A stretch of DNA of 64,000 bases from assembly GCA_030180135.1 (NCBI GenBank), contig CM058232.1:59727330-59791329 (forward strand), given 5' to 3'. Position numbers and translations under genes: made by a program. How positions within the stretch are numbered: position 1 is the first letter of the stretch; each line of letters opens with the position of its first letter. The notes beneath the pieces were generated by a model. The model saw only the letters and a list, made by a program, of their open reading frames with translations, searched no databases and was not told the DNA's origin. The DNA is from Orychophragmus violaceus (taxonomy: Eukaryota > Streptophyta > Magnoliopsida > Brassicales > Brassicaceae). This document shows positions 37,713-49,706 of this stretch, piece after piece.

Positions 37713-37984
37713 TAGTGAAGCTTTTAGTAGTGTGAAGTTAATCTACCAACATAAATCACCCAAAAACCAGAACATTTACTAAATAATAAATGAAACTTTA
37801 GAACATAAGACCATGAAATCAGTCAGACTTGATAACACCGACATGCACTCAATTATAGACAGAAATCAGGTATAAAATGAGAAAAAATCTTATAAAACCA
37901 GCAACAAAACCAAAAATACCAAACGTCTAAATATGAAAACAAATAAATAAATCGTGAAATCAACCAAACTTGTTAGGTATTCTC

Positions 37985-40542
37985 CTAATCTTTCTTCTTG
38001 CCGTCATCACTCAGCTTTTCCACTTTAATCTTCTTAGTGCAAGGCTTTTTGTTTGTTGAAGTGAGATCATAAATCTCTTCAAGTTCCCTTCCTTCACGCT
38101 TGGATGAAGGAGTTGTAACACCATCAGAAGAATCTTCACTTAGAACACAAACATTAGAAACATGTAAATAATACATTTCAATTAATACATGGTTTTTTTT
38201 GTAAACTTAGCACAGTTTAAAATAGAGAAGCTGTTTTGTTTACCTCATCAGCAGAAACAATTGTTCCCAAAGTAGCTGTAGGAGTATCAGGATTAGGAGT
38301 TTCATCAATCTTAAGAACATCATTTCCTGTCCATACTTTTCCTACTTTGTAATATTCATTACCATAGGTCACATTATCCTTTGAAATACAGACCATAAAT
38401 TCAAAGGTTTTTCCAATCAGATTGCTTATAGCTTCAGGTAAAATAGTTGGGTCTTCAACCTGTGAAAATATTAAGAATAGCATAATATATACTCAGTTGC
38501 AGCAATAATGCCAATATTGTTAGGATAATGTCATAAATAGATACCTATTCGAATGATGGACCAAAAATATCTGCTGCTGATTGAGGAACAATGCCTTGAG
38601 CAATGAAATCAAGAAGCATAAATTTACTTTTATCTGTGTAATCCATAACCTTGAGATGCAACCAAAACCTATAATTTGACCATAATTAAGTCAAAAAACG
38701 AATGAATATAACCATCTATGCAATTTAAATAACCTTACTTTGCTGTAACGTTGATTACATGTTCTTCGCACACAGCACACCAGAAAAAAGGAGTGGTAAT
38801 CCTTGATACAGTTGTTTTGAATTCAGTTTTTGGTGGATACACTTTCTTATTGCATTTGTTGCAAGCCCAATAATACCATGACCAATCAGGGTCAATGACA
38901 TATATTGTACAAAAAACTCTACATTTTTCAATCTGCATTCACTCAAAAAACTATGAGTTTTCTTTAATCATCTATGGAAATTGACAGTTATTTAAAGACT
39001 GATGAAAATTTGGAAAAATAACCTCATTGGTTGAAAGCATATCTGCAATAGTTTTCTTAGGAAACTGAGCCCACCATTCAATTGCAGAATTTAACACGTC
39101 TTTCTCATCTTTAGGATCCATGATATTCAGTGAAATACCATCATTAGGAAGGTTGTTTATAAGAATACCAATTAAAGGATGGACTATTAGTGCACAGAAA
39201 ATTTGTAAATGATAACAGTTGTATATATTAAACAAAACTGAGGCTTACGATTTTTTGAATTGGTTGATTTCAGGTAGTGCTGCATTTATCAACACTTGGG
39301 AAGCATCAAAGGCATTGGTAATCTGCAGCTGTTCTGCAATTGTCAAAACCCCAAAAGGTATTTTGAGTTTTATTAACCACTCGGTTAAGGGCCAACATAA
39401 TGAAAAAGAGTAGTCAACATGTTAAACTCGCTTTTAACAAACACTATTCAAAAAATCGTTGGAACTTACCCGCCCAAAAATAAGTGAAACGTTCTATATA
39501 ATGATATATAGCTTTTGGTTTACACTTACCAGCCCAAAAAATAGTTTGAACTTACCCGCCCAAAAAATCGTTTACACTAAGTATACTATTCAAAAAAATT
39601 GAAACATCTATAATTACCTCTAAAGATGTTGATTTTGACAAACCTTATCAAACATATAACCATATTCTCACCCGCCTCCAAGCAACTTGCCATTACTTGC
39701 TCAGCAAAACGACCCCAAATGCAACATGGTAGACGTTGATCCCTAGTTTAAATCGAAAAAATCTTGTTAAACAAATATTATAAATAAATAGTTTTAACAT
39801 ATAGTGCTGCAGTATCTTACTAGGAGTCACGAAGGATAAAATCCAATTTTATTTCCTTTCTTTGCCATTACATTGAAGGGTTTGAATCTCTCCAACATCA
39901 ACAACTTGACCCAAAACATCTAAAAAGAATAAAAATTAGATATCAAACTTATATAAATAGTAAAAAATTTAAGAAAAAATAGTATGTTAGAAACTTACCA
40001 ATAAGAAAAGAGTTCTTCAGAGTACCACCAAAGATAGTCTGAAAATCTGTTATTGAAAGGAAACTATTATCGGACTTGTATTGAGTCCGAGTAATAGAAG
40101 TGTTGTTCAAGAACCCTAGCTTGTACTGATGATTAGTTGTTCTATATTGGCCATATGCAGGAGACAAAGAGAAATTCTCAATGACTCTCCACTCGCCAAT
40201 AGGAACATGTTTTTCAACTGCTACAACATACGTCTTCTTACAGATTGCATGAATCTTAGTCTGTTTCATAAGTGTTAAACAACAGGTAAAAAGTAAGCTA
40301 TTATTGCATCCAAGAAAACCAAGTTGTTGTATAATAATATTAGTAAACTCATAAGAATTTTAAAAATTGTGACTAATACTTATGGAGTCATCTTCTAATA
40401 TCACTTCCAATGTTTCTCCACACTGAGCAGTGTATTTCTTCCAAGAGTGAAGAACCTTGACACGAATTCGCCAGCCATATTTGAAAGGTTTGACATCTGC
40501 AAGGTTAGTAAAATGATGGTTTTTATTTGTAACAATCGACAT
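37985..40542 (-). pseudogene. RPA1-like OB-fold protein gene (DUF223 / Rep-fac-A C-terminal), about ten exons, damaged
   Basis: Exon islands in order: start MSIVTNKNHHFTNLADVKPF with GWRIRVKVLHSWKKY (40542-about 40385); 40260-39999 (TKIHAICKKTYVVAVEKHVP, NFSLSPAYGQYR); 39917 on (DVLGQVVDVGEIQTLQCNGK); 39742-39644 (QRLPCCIWGRFAEQVMAS); about 39380-39249 (ITNAFDASQVLINAALPEI); about 39188-39023 (DEKDVLNSAIEWW); 38932-38739 (zinc-ribbon-like WACNKCNKKVY then WCAVCEEHV); 38668-38545; 38459-38244; 38138-37985. This is the architecture of replication protein A large subunits, which bind single-stranded DNA. Lesions: exon-1 donor reads ATAAGT instead of GTAAGT, a frameshift in exon 3, and a TAG at the end of exon 8. 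Such RPA-like genes are common in plant Helitrons, but I found no Helitron ends. Confidence 0.75.
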
Positions 40543-43290
40543 CTCTTTAGAAGCTGTGTTTATGTGAGTTGTGAATGAACTAATGATTGCTGAAGCGCTT
40601 ATTTATACAGTTCAGAAGATATACAGTTCGATATATTGAGAATATCTATCATTAAAGCTCGAATATACCTCGTAGATTTTATACCGAATATGCTGATATT
40701 ATGCGTAAGGTTCAAGTTATGATATCTCGGCCATTAACCGTCTATGTATTTCATGGATTTTTATGTCTAGATACATTTCTAGGTAATATATCTTGTTTAA
40801 TTAGTGAATATCTCTGTTAGGTTGTTTGCTTAATCGGATATTGTTAATATAGGAATATGTGTAAATCGGTTTTTTTTAGTAAAGTTTGGATATCTTTTTA
40901 AGTTTTGAATTATTAGTTGTGGATTTAGTTAAATTTCGAGATACCAAATCTTTATTGTTTGAACTGTTTTATGTATCTATACTTTTTTAAGTGTCTTGAT
41001 ACATTTTTTTGAATAGCTTGTATTGTTAGTAGATATGGTAAGATATGATACATTTCTTAGTTTGGAATACTAATTCACGTTTGTTAGTTGGTTCAATTAA
41101 TTCTGGTATACGGTTTTGTCACAACCAAATTTGAAAACCATAAACTTTTTTAATGTATTGGGATTGATCTAAAACCTAAACCGTTTTCTACCTATTGGTA
41201 TAGGTGTGCAAAAAATCAAAATCGAGGACATAGCACATAAACAAAAGGAGATTTAGTCTATTTCTTTTGATTTACCACGTAAGTTTGTATGGTTAATGGT
41301 CATTATTTAAGTTTGAATCCAATAGGTGATTTGTGATTGATTATTTTGATTAGTATACATTGCATGGAAGTTTTGTTATAATGCATGACCGGGTATATGT
41401 CTTTGGTTTATTGCTTTTGATTTAACATAGGTTTATTTCCATTAACCATCTAGTGAATAAATAACGAAATTGGTAAGTCAGCTATATTAATGGTTTCAAT
41501 CCGGTTAATATTGGTTAGCAAACCCTTTTTTATTTCCGCTATTGATGGCTGAGTGGATTTATGTGCCAAGACAGTATTGTCCTTAATGAAAGGGAAGCTT
41601 AATGGAAAGAAAGCAGTGGCATTCTGTATAAATAAATGGAAAAGAATGTGCATTTTTGTTTTGTACTGTTGTTTTAATAGTATAGATCAAAGATAAGAAG
41701 AATATTCAATGTTCCTCTCAACTGATATTATTAAATTTCCTCAAACCATCATAAAACCAGTAATAAAATTTCACACCAACCACTTCATCTCGCTATATGT
41801 GTTTGATTAAGATAATTAGGAAATGCTATGTTTAATAGATTGTGTATGATTATGTATATTCTCTTGTTACGATAGATGAGGATATCCTAGGATAATCCTT
41901 TATGAAATATATATCCTACGGATTCTACTAGTTGTATATATCTATTGTAACGTTAAATATCAAAACAACACACATATTTCCCGATCCTTAGCACCATGAA
42001 ATTTATTTTATCGACAATATTTCGATGATCTTGGAGATTCAGGTTCTGGTTTATCGGATGATCTAGTTTAAATTTGTTTATATGTGTTATGTTCTCAAAT
42101 ATGACTAATCAATCAGTGCATGTCGAAGTGATAAACGAGTGTTTATGTTGAAATCATACATTTTCATTGGATGTAAAATTATTTAAGGACTAAACTAATT
42201 AAATGTATAATTACAATGATTAGAATGTAAAAGAGAAGATGAAACCTCAAATTTGAGGTTTTGCTCACACAAAAAAAAAACCCAAAACCACAAACCCTGA
42301 AAAATTAAAGTTTCATCTTTGCTTTTACATTCTAGTCCCAAAATTATTTCTTAAATTTTTATGTGTACTATTTTAAATTTTAGGGTTACAAAAATTCAAA
42401 AACTATTTCCTAAATTTCTTGTGATTTATAATTTTATAATTTGGGAAGTATATTCAAAAATTTCAAAAGTTTTGCTTTTAGAAAACCTGTTTTCAATTGT
42501 ACTTTATATTGTGAGCAAACGTTTTCTGATTTTACTAAAAGTATAATAGATAAGTTTAAATTTTGAAAAAATGGAGACAATAAAATGGAATATATTACGA
42601 CTACGTTGCCTACAAGTGGGTAAAAATTCAAAACATTTGCCAGACTAATCCGGGAAACCAAAACTCAAATTTATAGCCCAAAATATTTCAATTATCCGCC
42701 TATACCCAAGAATTTTTGACAAAGTGTCGAGAAATCATCAAATACGACAAACCCTATTTTTACTAAGTTCTTCCCCTTTTCAGAAATCTCTTTCGAATCA
42801 TCTCTCTAATCTCTCTCAAAATATTCTTCTATGCCCATCCATATCAAAATGATACTCCTATTTGAATCTCTTATTCAACGCACTCATTTTCATTGCTAAC
42901 TTTGGCAGACCCTCTCAAACTCTTTCTTGAATCTCTTAATCACGAAACCCTCCGTCATACGATGCCTACAATTAAAAGTAAGATATGATGTTTGGATGTG
43001 TGTTAAACCATCTAGTTGGCTTCTACTTTGCTTTGCTTTTGAAACGGGACAGATTATAAATTTGATTATTGGTTTGCTTATGATTACTTGTGGTTTGCTT
43101 GTGTTGGAACAATTAAACGGGACAGCTTCTGCTTTGCTTTGTTTTTGGTTACATTTTTTTTAATGTGTTTAATGAGATAGAGTATGATGATTAGAATGTT
43201 AATCTTATAGTTAGCAAGCAATTGAGTTTGACGTCTCTGTTTAAATACTCTCCGTGTTTTGTTAAGTTCAAGTATATGAGCGCTTACAAG
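40543..43290. other. AT-rich intergenic DNA with one small foldback
   Basis: No coding region convinces me. A foldback lies at 42222-42334. The stretch 42720-43250 has short low-complexity runs around CTTTGCTTTGCTTTTG. Nothing else is identifiable. Confidence 0.5.
42222..42334. repeat. Small inverted repeat (MITE-like foldback)
   Basis: Arms of 24 bp (42222-42245 and 42311-42334), AGAATGTAAAAG-AGAAGATGAAAC and its near-perfect complement, surround a 65-bp loop containing the palindrome CCTCAAATTTGAGG. Confidence 0.65.
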
Positions 43291-43297
43291 ATAGTGT

Positions 43298-43735
43298 TTG
43301 TATCATTTGAGGCATGACCAAAGAATCCATAACTTTATTATAAAACATTTTTTTAGGAGATCTGTCAATGACAGGATGAAAGACATGGTTAGAACTACAA
43401 AGGACTGCAGAAGCACTGCAAAGAACTTCGACCTCGAGAGATATCAACAAATGAATATAACAACATCTTTCCTCGGGTAAATTAACATTTTTCACAATCC
43501 ATGTTTATAAAGTCATCTCATGTTATTTATTTAATTTTTTTTCTCTTACTGTCTTTAATTGTCACAAGCCACTGAGAAGGATGGACGAGTAAATCCTTAA
43601 TGGGCAAGCGCAAGCAGCCCAAACACTTTTCAGCGTTGTGGCCCACTAAGAGAAACTGAAGGAAGCTCAACGTAAAACTAAAACACCATCTGCTTCTTAT
43701 GTTCCTTATCACTGTCTCTTGCACTTGTTAATTTT
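43298..43735 (+). other. Possible remnant of a transposase-associated coding region
   Basis: Short islands NDRMKDMVRTTKDCRSTAK and EKLKEAQRKTKTPSASYVP are separated by an intron-like stretch. Their composition recalls C-terminal parts of plant Ptta/En/Spm proteins, but I cannot assign the family with confidence. Confidence 0.2.
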
Positions 43736-43963
43736 TTGGGATATGATTTGGCAACTCCTAAATGCTGGAGTTTGCGTATGTAGATCGTTTGTGTCTACAT
43801 GCTACACATAAGTATACATATTATGTTATTTTGAAGCAAATGTCTTTTACATTTCTTGTACCATTCAAATTATGGCATCACCAATTACCAAATAGTAAAT
43901 TAAAACAATCCAAATTCTTATTTTAACGAATAAAAGTCACTAAACAGTCGTCAGTTATTTTCA

Positions 43964-44410
43964 CTACACACACAAATTAGTCGAAAAATATTTACCATCA
44001 GTGAATCTGGATTTTTCTAATAGTCGCTTAATAATCATTATTTAGTCACTAAAGTGTCATCAAGTAGTCACCATATCTTACGACTAAGTTTTGACTTTAT
44101 TAGACAGTCAGACAATGTTCGGCAAGTCGGTACCATAATCAAATATGGATGTTCCGATTAGATGTTATATAGTCGTTATTATAGTCATTAAACAGTCGCT
44201 AATTAATAGCAAAATGTTTACCATAATTATATTTGGATTTTCCCTTTAGTCGTCATATAATCGTTAAATTAGTCAATAAACAGCCGCCAAATAGTCACAT
44301 ATATTACGACTAAGTTGTGACTATATTAGATAGTCAGACAATGTTCGGCAAGTCAGTACAATAACCGAATATGGATGTTCCGATTAGACGTTGTATAGTC
44401 CTTAACATGG
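43964..44410. repeat. AGTCG-rich repeat region with a 226-bp direct repeat
   Basis: A unit with GACAGTCAGACAATGTTCGG starts at about 44101 and again at about 44327 (offset 226 bp), sharing roughly 100 bp at high identity. AGTCG/AGTCA motifs are dense. The region begins just after CACTACACAC at 43964, so it may be the subterminal zone of a decayed CACTA element. Confidence 0.55.
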
Positions 44411-45009
44411 CATATGATTTTATAGAGTTTTGAGTTTCACATCCATCTCCATCAAACTCCGCCTTAAATTTAGCTATTGAAAATATGTATTGTCCTCTCT
44501 TTTTTTGACTGAAATTGTAAGTATCTTGATTTTGTATTATTTTCATTTACTCGATTTCATAAGGGTTTCTGCAAATAAGCCCATAAAGTGACACTAAATT
44601 TCGGATCAACCCACCATCCGTAATAAATGCAGTTCGATTTCTAATAGAACTCATGTGTAGATGATGTGGTATTGTTTGTAAATGTCACAGAATGTGAAAC
44701 AAACTGTTTGGGGAGAAACTTAAACAACATATTTTAAAAAGTTATGTTGTTTATGTGAGAGCTAAACCATATATAGTTGGATATATTTTTTTGTTCATCT
44801 TCTCCCCATTTTTTCTTCTTATATTCTCCCTCAAAAAAACCCAAAACAAAACCATGAGTCTATTTGAAGAAATCAAATTAAAAAGCAAGAACAAGTCAAT
44901 TAAATCAAGACCCATAACCAATCGTAAATCAATATAAAGAAGTAAATAAAAAACTTGTGATTCCAAATTTGATGAGAAAGAAGTCAGAGACTATTGCTCC
45001 CTCTTTACG
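44411..45009. other. AT-rich spacer, nothing identified
   Basis: No gene, RNA or clear repeat seen. Frames on both strands are short and low in complexity. Confidence 0.4.
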
Positions 45010-45565
45010 TCGATCCTCTTCCTTGCTTCAAGACACATCCCAAAGCGTTGGTGTAGGCGGCCTTGGTAGTACTAGCACCGTAGATTGAGTCAATTGTTCC
45101 TTTAGCCTCTCATAAATCTTGGCAAACGTTTCCGTCCACACAAACTTGACGTCCTTCCTTGTCAAGGTTGTTAATGTCTTGGCCATGCCGGCAAAATCAT
45201 TCATGAACTTCTGGTAGTATCCTGCCAATCCCATGAAACTACGAATCTCAGTGGCGCTCTCTTAGGTGCCGGCCAATTGGCGATGGAAGCAATCTTTATG
45301 GGGTCTACTGCTACTCCAACTTATGAAATATCGTGGCCTAGGGATCCAATATTCATATGTTGTAAACTACATTTTCTAAGCGTGGAAAACAACTACAGCT
45401 CCCGAAGCTTATTCAAGATAATCCACAGATGCCACAAGTACTCCTCATTGCTCCTCGAGTAGACCAAGATATCTTCAATGAATACAAGGATGCAGATGTC
45501 CATGTATTACCAGAAAACATTGTTTGTCATCTTCATGAATGTTGTTGGCACACTGTTTCCATGGT
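45010..45565 (-). pseudogene. Ty3/gypsy reverse transcriptase / RNase H fragment
   Basis: On the minus strand, VPTTFMKMTNNVF (about 45505-45545) is a degenerate version of the gypsy NAP-TFM motif. It is followed by broken remains of the DD region and then MGLAGYYQKFMNDFAGMAKT and DVKFVWTETFAKIYERLKEQ (45060-45234), the RT thumb/RNase H entry. Frameshifts separate the pieces. Its orientation is opposite to the gypsy LTR and gag that follow, so it is from a different insertion. Confidence 0.8.
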
Positions 45566-45589
45566 CATAAAAGGACCAAGTTCAATCTG

Positions 45590-46968
45590 GAAAGAATCTT
45601 GGTCAGGTGGGAAGGAGCTGAACCGTGAGTATTCAGCTTAAACAAGCTGGATGGTCAAGCTGGTCAGCTGGGTCAGTTGGCAACCAGCTCAACCCAGCTG
45701 GACGGAGTGTTGACCACTTGGGTCAGCTGGTGGACTAGACTAGCTAGTGTCACTAGTTGGTCAAGGGCGGTTAAGGGCAGAATGGACACCAAGGCTTAGC
45801 CTTATCCTTGGCCATTTTCGATATCATCACATACAAGGGAAAATTCTCAGAATTTTCCTAAGGAAAAGGGAGAATTCAAAGAGAGAAAAGAGAGGGATTG
45901 GCCGGCGATCACGAGGCTAAGAATGGCGGATTTTGTGGAGGGATAAAAGGAGTTGCAAAGGGAATCGGAATGGCTTCCAGTGCAGCCAAACGTTAGGCAA
46001 ATCTGCTACCACCTCTAAGGTTAGAACCGAGCCCTTCCTTAAATCGCGACACGGCCTAGCCGTCCGGTCAACGTTCTGATTGGATAGGTGGTCGGTGTTT
46101 TTCTAATTGGAATATAAAAACGGATGATAAGAAATTCATAACTAGGATGTTCGGTTTAAAGTCTGGAAAATTCCATGATCGGCCAAATGTTTGATCACGG
46201 ACGGGTGCGAGTAACGAGTCGATGGTGATTGACCTTGCGACGTGTGCAAATAGACCTGGGGCGGATCGCGTATGATCTAGACGGTACGTCCGTGGGATGG
46301 TACCGTGGGACGACGGATGGCATCCCAATTTGGCACGTTCGCGGTACGGGACGGTACGATCCCAACGGTCATGGTCGGAGGGTGCACGGAGCTCTCGGCA
46401 TTACTCGGTTGGTTGGGATGATCGGGTACGGATCAAGGAACGATATGTACAATAATTCAGTAACTGAATGCCAACTAACTTGGATGGACTTAAATTAGAT
46501 TTAGGGAACTAGAACGAAATAGGGTTATGTATGCAGTTTGATGGGGGAACAAATTGCATATAGAAATGGCTTTGTTGGGTTGATGGACATTGCATGATTA
46601 AGTCTTATTAGACTATTGATATATTTGTACATGCAGGACATGAGGTTTGTCGTGGGGATGATAAAGACTAGGATGCAGAAACAAGACCTTTCGGACGAGT
46701 GGGGTTTTGATAGACTAATTAGTTAGGACTGGAATAATAAACTAGTCTGTTGAGCATACTTTATATTGTATTCAATACTTTTAGTTTGATTAATAAAATG
46801 ACAGTTTATCTTATGCTTATGCTTATACTCATTGCCTCCGATTTAAGTGAATGGAATGTATGAATGAATGGAATGATTTAAGACTTATAAGAGGATAGAA
46901 TCCTAAGAATGGAACATATAGAATAGGAGTAAACCTCCTAGGACCTATGGCCGGGATAGGACGTTTCA
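45590..46968 (+). repeat. Probable Ty3/gypsy 5' LTR
   Basis: Non-coding DNA ending GGACGTTTCA directly before a primer-binding site. It contains short GGTCAGCTGG repeats (45600-45740) and an AATAAAATGAC polyadenylation-like stretch near 46790. The left boundary is uncertain (candidates TGGAAAG at about 45587 or TGGTCAGG at about 45600). The matching 3' LTR is not in the window. Confidence 0.55.
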
Positions 46969-46971
46969 AGT

Positions 46972-46984
46972 TGGTATCAAAGCC
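46972..46984 (+). other. Gypsy primer-binding site
   Basis: TGGTATCAAAGCC, three bases after the LTR end, resembles the Met-tRNA-type primer sites of plant gypsy elements. A 25-bp tandem duplication (unit with GGGATACACCACTCGTCCGG) follows at about 47008-47057. Confidence 0.7.
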
Positions 46985-47097
46985 ATGTTGTTTATAGGAC
47001 AATTGGGTTAGGGATACACCACTCGTCCGGGGTTAGGGATACACCACTCGTCCGGGGTTAGATGCCTGTGTTAGCTAGTTTTGCTTAGGCTTGGAGG

Positions 47098-48236
47098 TTG
47101 TCTGTTAGGTGGACTAACTTTGTTGAACCTTTAGGTTGGAAAAAAATACTGAAAAGCGAACTAAGGATAAGGAGGTGGCTCGTACCGGGCAAGGATCAAA
47201 GAACCAGACCACGCCTATCATTTGGTGTAACCGTACATGTTGTTACCCAGAAGAGCACACAGCCTATGGCTCCTCCTGCACTTATTCATACTGGAGTCAT
47301 GGACCCTAATCTCCAGTATAAGGAAGGACTGGAGGAGATGGGCGAGTCTTCTTCACATGCGGCTCACAGTGAGATCGGAAATATGGTAAATGGTGCTACG
47401 GGTGGTGGTGATCCACCAACCGCGGTCCCAAACATCAGGGACCAGCTGATGGTTCTGAACCAGAACATCACTTTAGGTCAGAAATTGGCAAATGATGGAG
47501 CTCGGATCCATGTCACCATTCTGGAGACCAAGGATCAGGATTACAATGAGGAGGACGTGGTTGAGATAGAGCCACTGGCCCCTAGGGAAAGCCGTAAGGT
47601 GGACTACCTCAATGTCCTTGGCCACATTACCAAGCTGGGAACGAAACACTTCAAGGGAAGTGTGGACCCAGTTGAGTCTGAGTAGTGGAAGAACCGGTTG
47701 GTTCAGAACTTCCGATTTATCCGTTTTCCAGAGGACTACAAGAAAGATATGGCCGTGGACAGGCGCACCAAAGGGCTCATTGAGTCGTTTGCTGGTTTTG
47801 AGATTGAGTTCAAATGGAAGTACTTTCCAGGTGAGGAATGGGATCGTATGGAAGGGAAGTACTTGAACTTGGTCCAGGGTCACAAGACGGTTCGTGAGTA
47901 AAAGGCAGAGTTTGACTGACTCAAATATTATGTGGGACGAGTTGTTGAGGACGAACCAGCATAGGCGCAATGTTTCCTCTGCGGTATGCGGGTAGAACTT
48001 CGTACTCACTGCTCAGTTTGTACCTATGACTCCGTTTCTGAGCTGGCCGAAAGGGCTGCTACAGTGGATACCAACTTGGCCGAGGAGAACTGAGTGGGAG
48101 ATAAGTCACATGAAAAAGTGGCTAGTCGATCAGGGAAGGACCTAAAGAGGAAGTAGGATCAAGTCGGGGATGATCACAATAACTCTGAGAGCCGCACAAA
48201 ATGCACCGCTTGTGGGAAGTACTACATGGGGGAATG
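47098..48236 (+). pseudogene. Ty3/gypsy gag, interrupted by Copia-3
   Basis: One reading frame with several stops (47683, 47899, 47917, 47962 and others) encodes typical gypsy gag. It has an N-terminal region ending LGTKHFKGSVDPVESE, the retrotrans_gag core WKNRLVQNFRFIRFPEDYKK and GEEWDRMEGKYLNLVQG, and a knuckle region LRTHCSVCTYDSVSELAERA then KCTACGKYYMGE. Copia-3 begins inside that CCHC zinc knuckle. The rest of the gypsy element should lie beyond the window. The gag would have been dead from its stops even without the insertion. Confidence 0.85.
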
Positions 48237-48876
48237 TGAAGGATTATGTTTGTTCATAGGTTTAATTATCAGATTACAACCTATCACATAATCAACTAGG
48301 ATCTAGGTGATTTGCAGTTGAATCATAAACAGATCAGAATCATTACCTTATGATTAGGTGCAGCGGATTGGTGGTAATGAAGAGATCACTGAGAGCTGAT
48401 AAATACCGGCTCCTCCTAGGTATCCACACGCTTACAAGCTACTGGATCAGGCTGCTAGACCAAGCTGGAACAACAGAGAGAGAGGAGGACGGCCAGACCT
48501 AAAATCGCAGAACCTTTGGCTAACTGGCGCCTCCTCTTCCTTATATGGGCCCAAGTAATTAAACTAATGGCTTATTAGGCTTTTGGGCCCAAGACCCAAA
48601 TCAGACAAAAGACTGTATTTTGTCTGGCCCAATTCTCTGTACAAATACAGTAAATATCTTGCATCTTACTGTATTAATTCCTTTTAAACTTTCCCGTTAG
48701 CTATGGTGTGTGACCCTTTGGGATCATACAATACTGGTAATAAGTACTTAACTTATAGATCAAGAGCGGGCTCTAGCAAGTCATCATGACCACCCAGTAC
48801 TGATGACTTATGTCTGATCTCGACACTTATCATACTTTCTAGAGATAGCACAGTAGATTTCAGGACATTCCCAACA
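48237..48876 (-). repeat. Copia-3 3' LTR
   Basis: 640 bp ending CCCAACA, with the complement of the purine tract AAGTGGGAGAT immediately inside at 48877. Unlike the LTRs of Copia-1 and Copia-2 I see no TCGATCGA in it. Confidence 0.92.
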
Positions 48877-48887
48877 ATCTCCCACTT

Positions 48888-49700
48888 GTACTGGAATTCT
48901 ACATTCCCTAATCCTTTTGTCTCAATATCTCGATCTGGCATAAGGCAAGATGCGTGTCATCCTTATATAGCCAGACCATGTTCATCGGACCAGATTTGAT
49001 ACTGACAATGCAAACGACTTGGGCAAGTCCGTTTGGGAGTGGCCACTCTCTTAGCAGCTATCAAGTCTCCGATTGGCCTAGAGATATTACCTCCGTTAAA
49101 CGGCAGGGACAAATCCCATCTTGTTCCATCACTATGAACTACACACTTTATAATACACCCAACCAAGGTCCTTATAGCTCCCAGTTACGAAACAGCGTTA
49201 GACAATGATCAAAGCGCATCAATCCATGTGCAGCCACATGCATGCGAACTCAGGTCTAAGGACTATACTCTATAGTCGTAAATGAGAACCTTTTATGACA
49301 CAGATTTCAATATCTTGTAGAGTTCTCATCAGCGGGCCATGTCCGGTCATATGCTCCCTACATATACCTATGTGTTGACTTTGATGCCGCGCATCCATGA
49401 CCCATGAAACTTGGTCATAAGTCTCAACACACTCTAGTCTCAAGTGGTTGTTGGTGTTCCAATTTCAACAACCTTCGACTATGGACACTATGATTTATGT
49501 CATTTCGTTAAATATGGGGTTTCATGATCAAGTCTTTCTCATGTACTTCGATGGCCCATATATAACGACATGAATCATTTTGGAACGATTATTTTATATC
49601 ACAGTTAAAATAATCCAGAAATAGAATTTCATTAACATTAAAATGTTTACATGAACCAATCAAAATGACTAAAATAAAGCCCTCATAACTCCCACTCAAA
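48888..49700 (-). other. Copia-3 untranslated 3' region between pol and LTR
   Basis: No coding frame. Closely similar sequence lies at the same place in Copia-1 (7150-7980) and Copia-2 (28560-29390), so this 0.8-kb tail is a conserved part of the family despite being non-coding. Confidence 0.7.
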
Positions 49701-49706
49701 AAGAGA

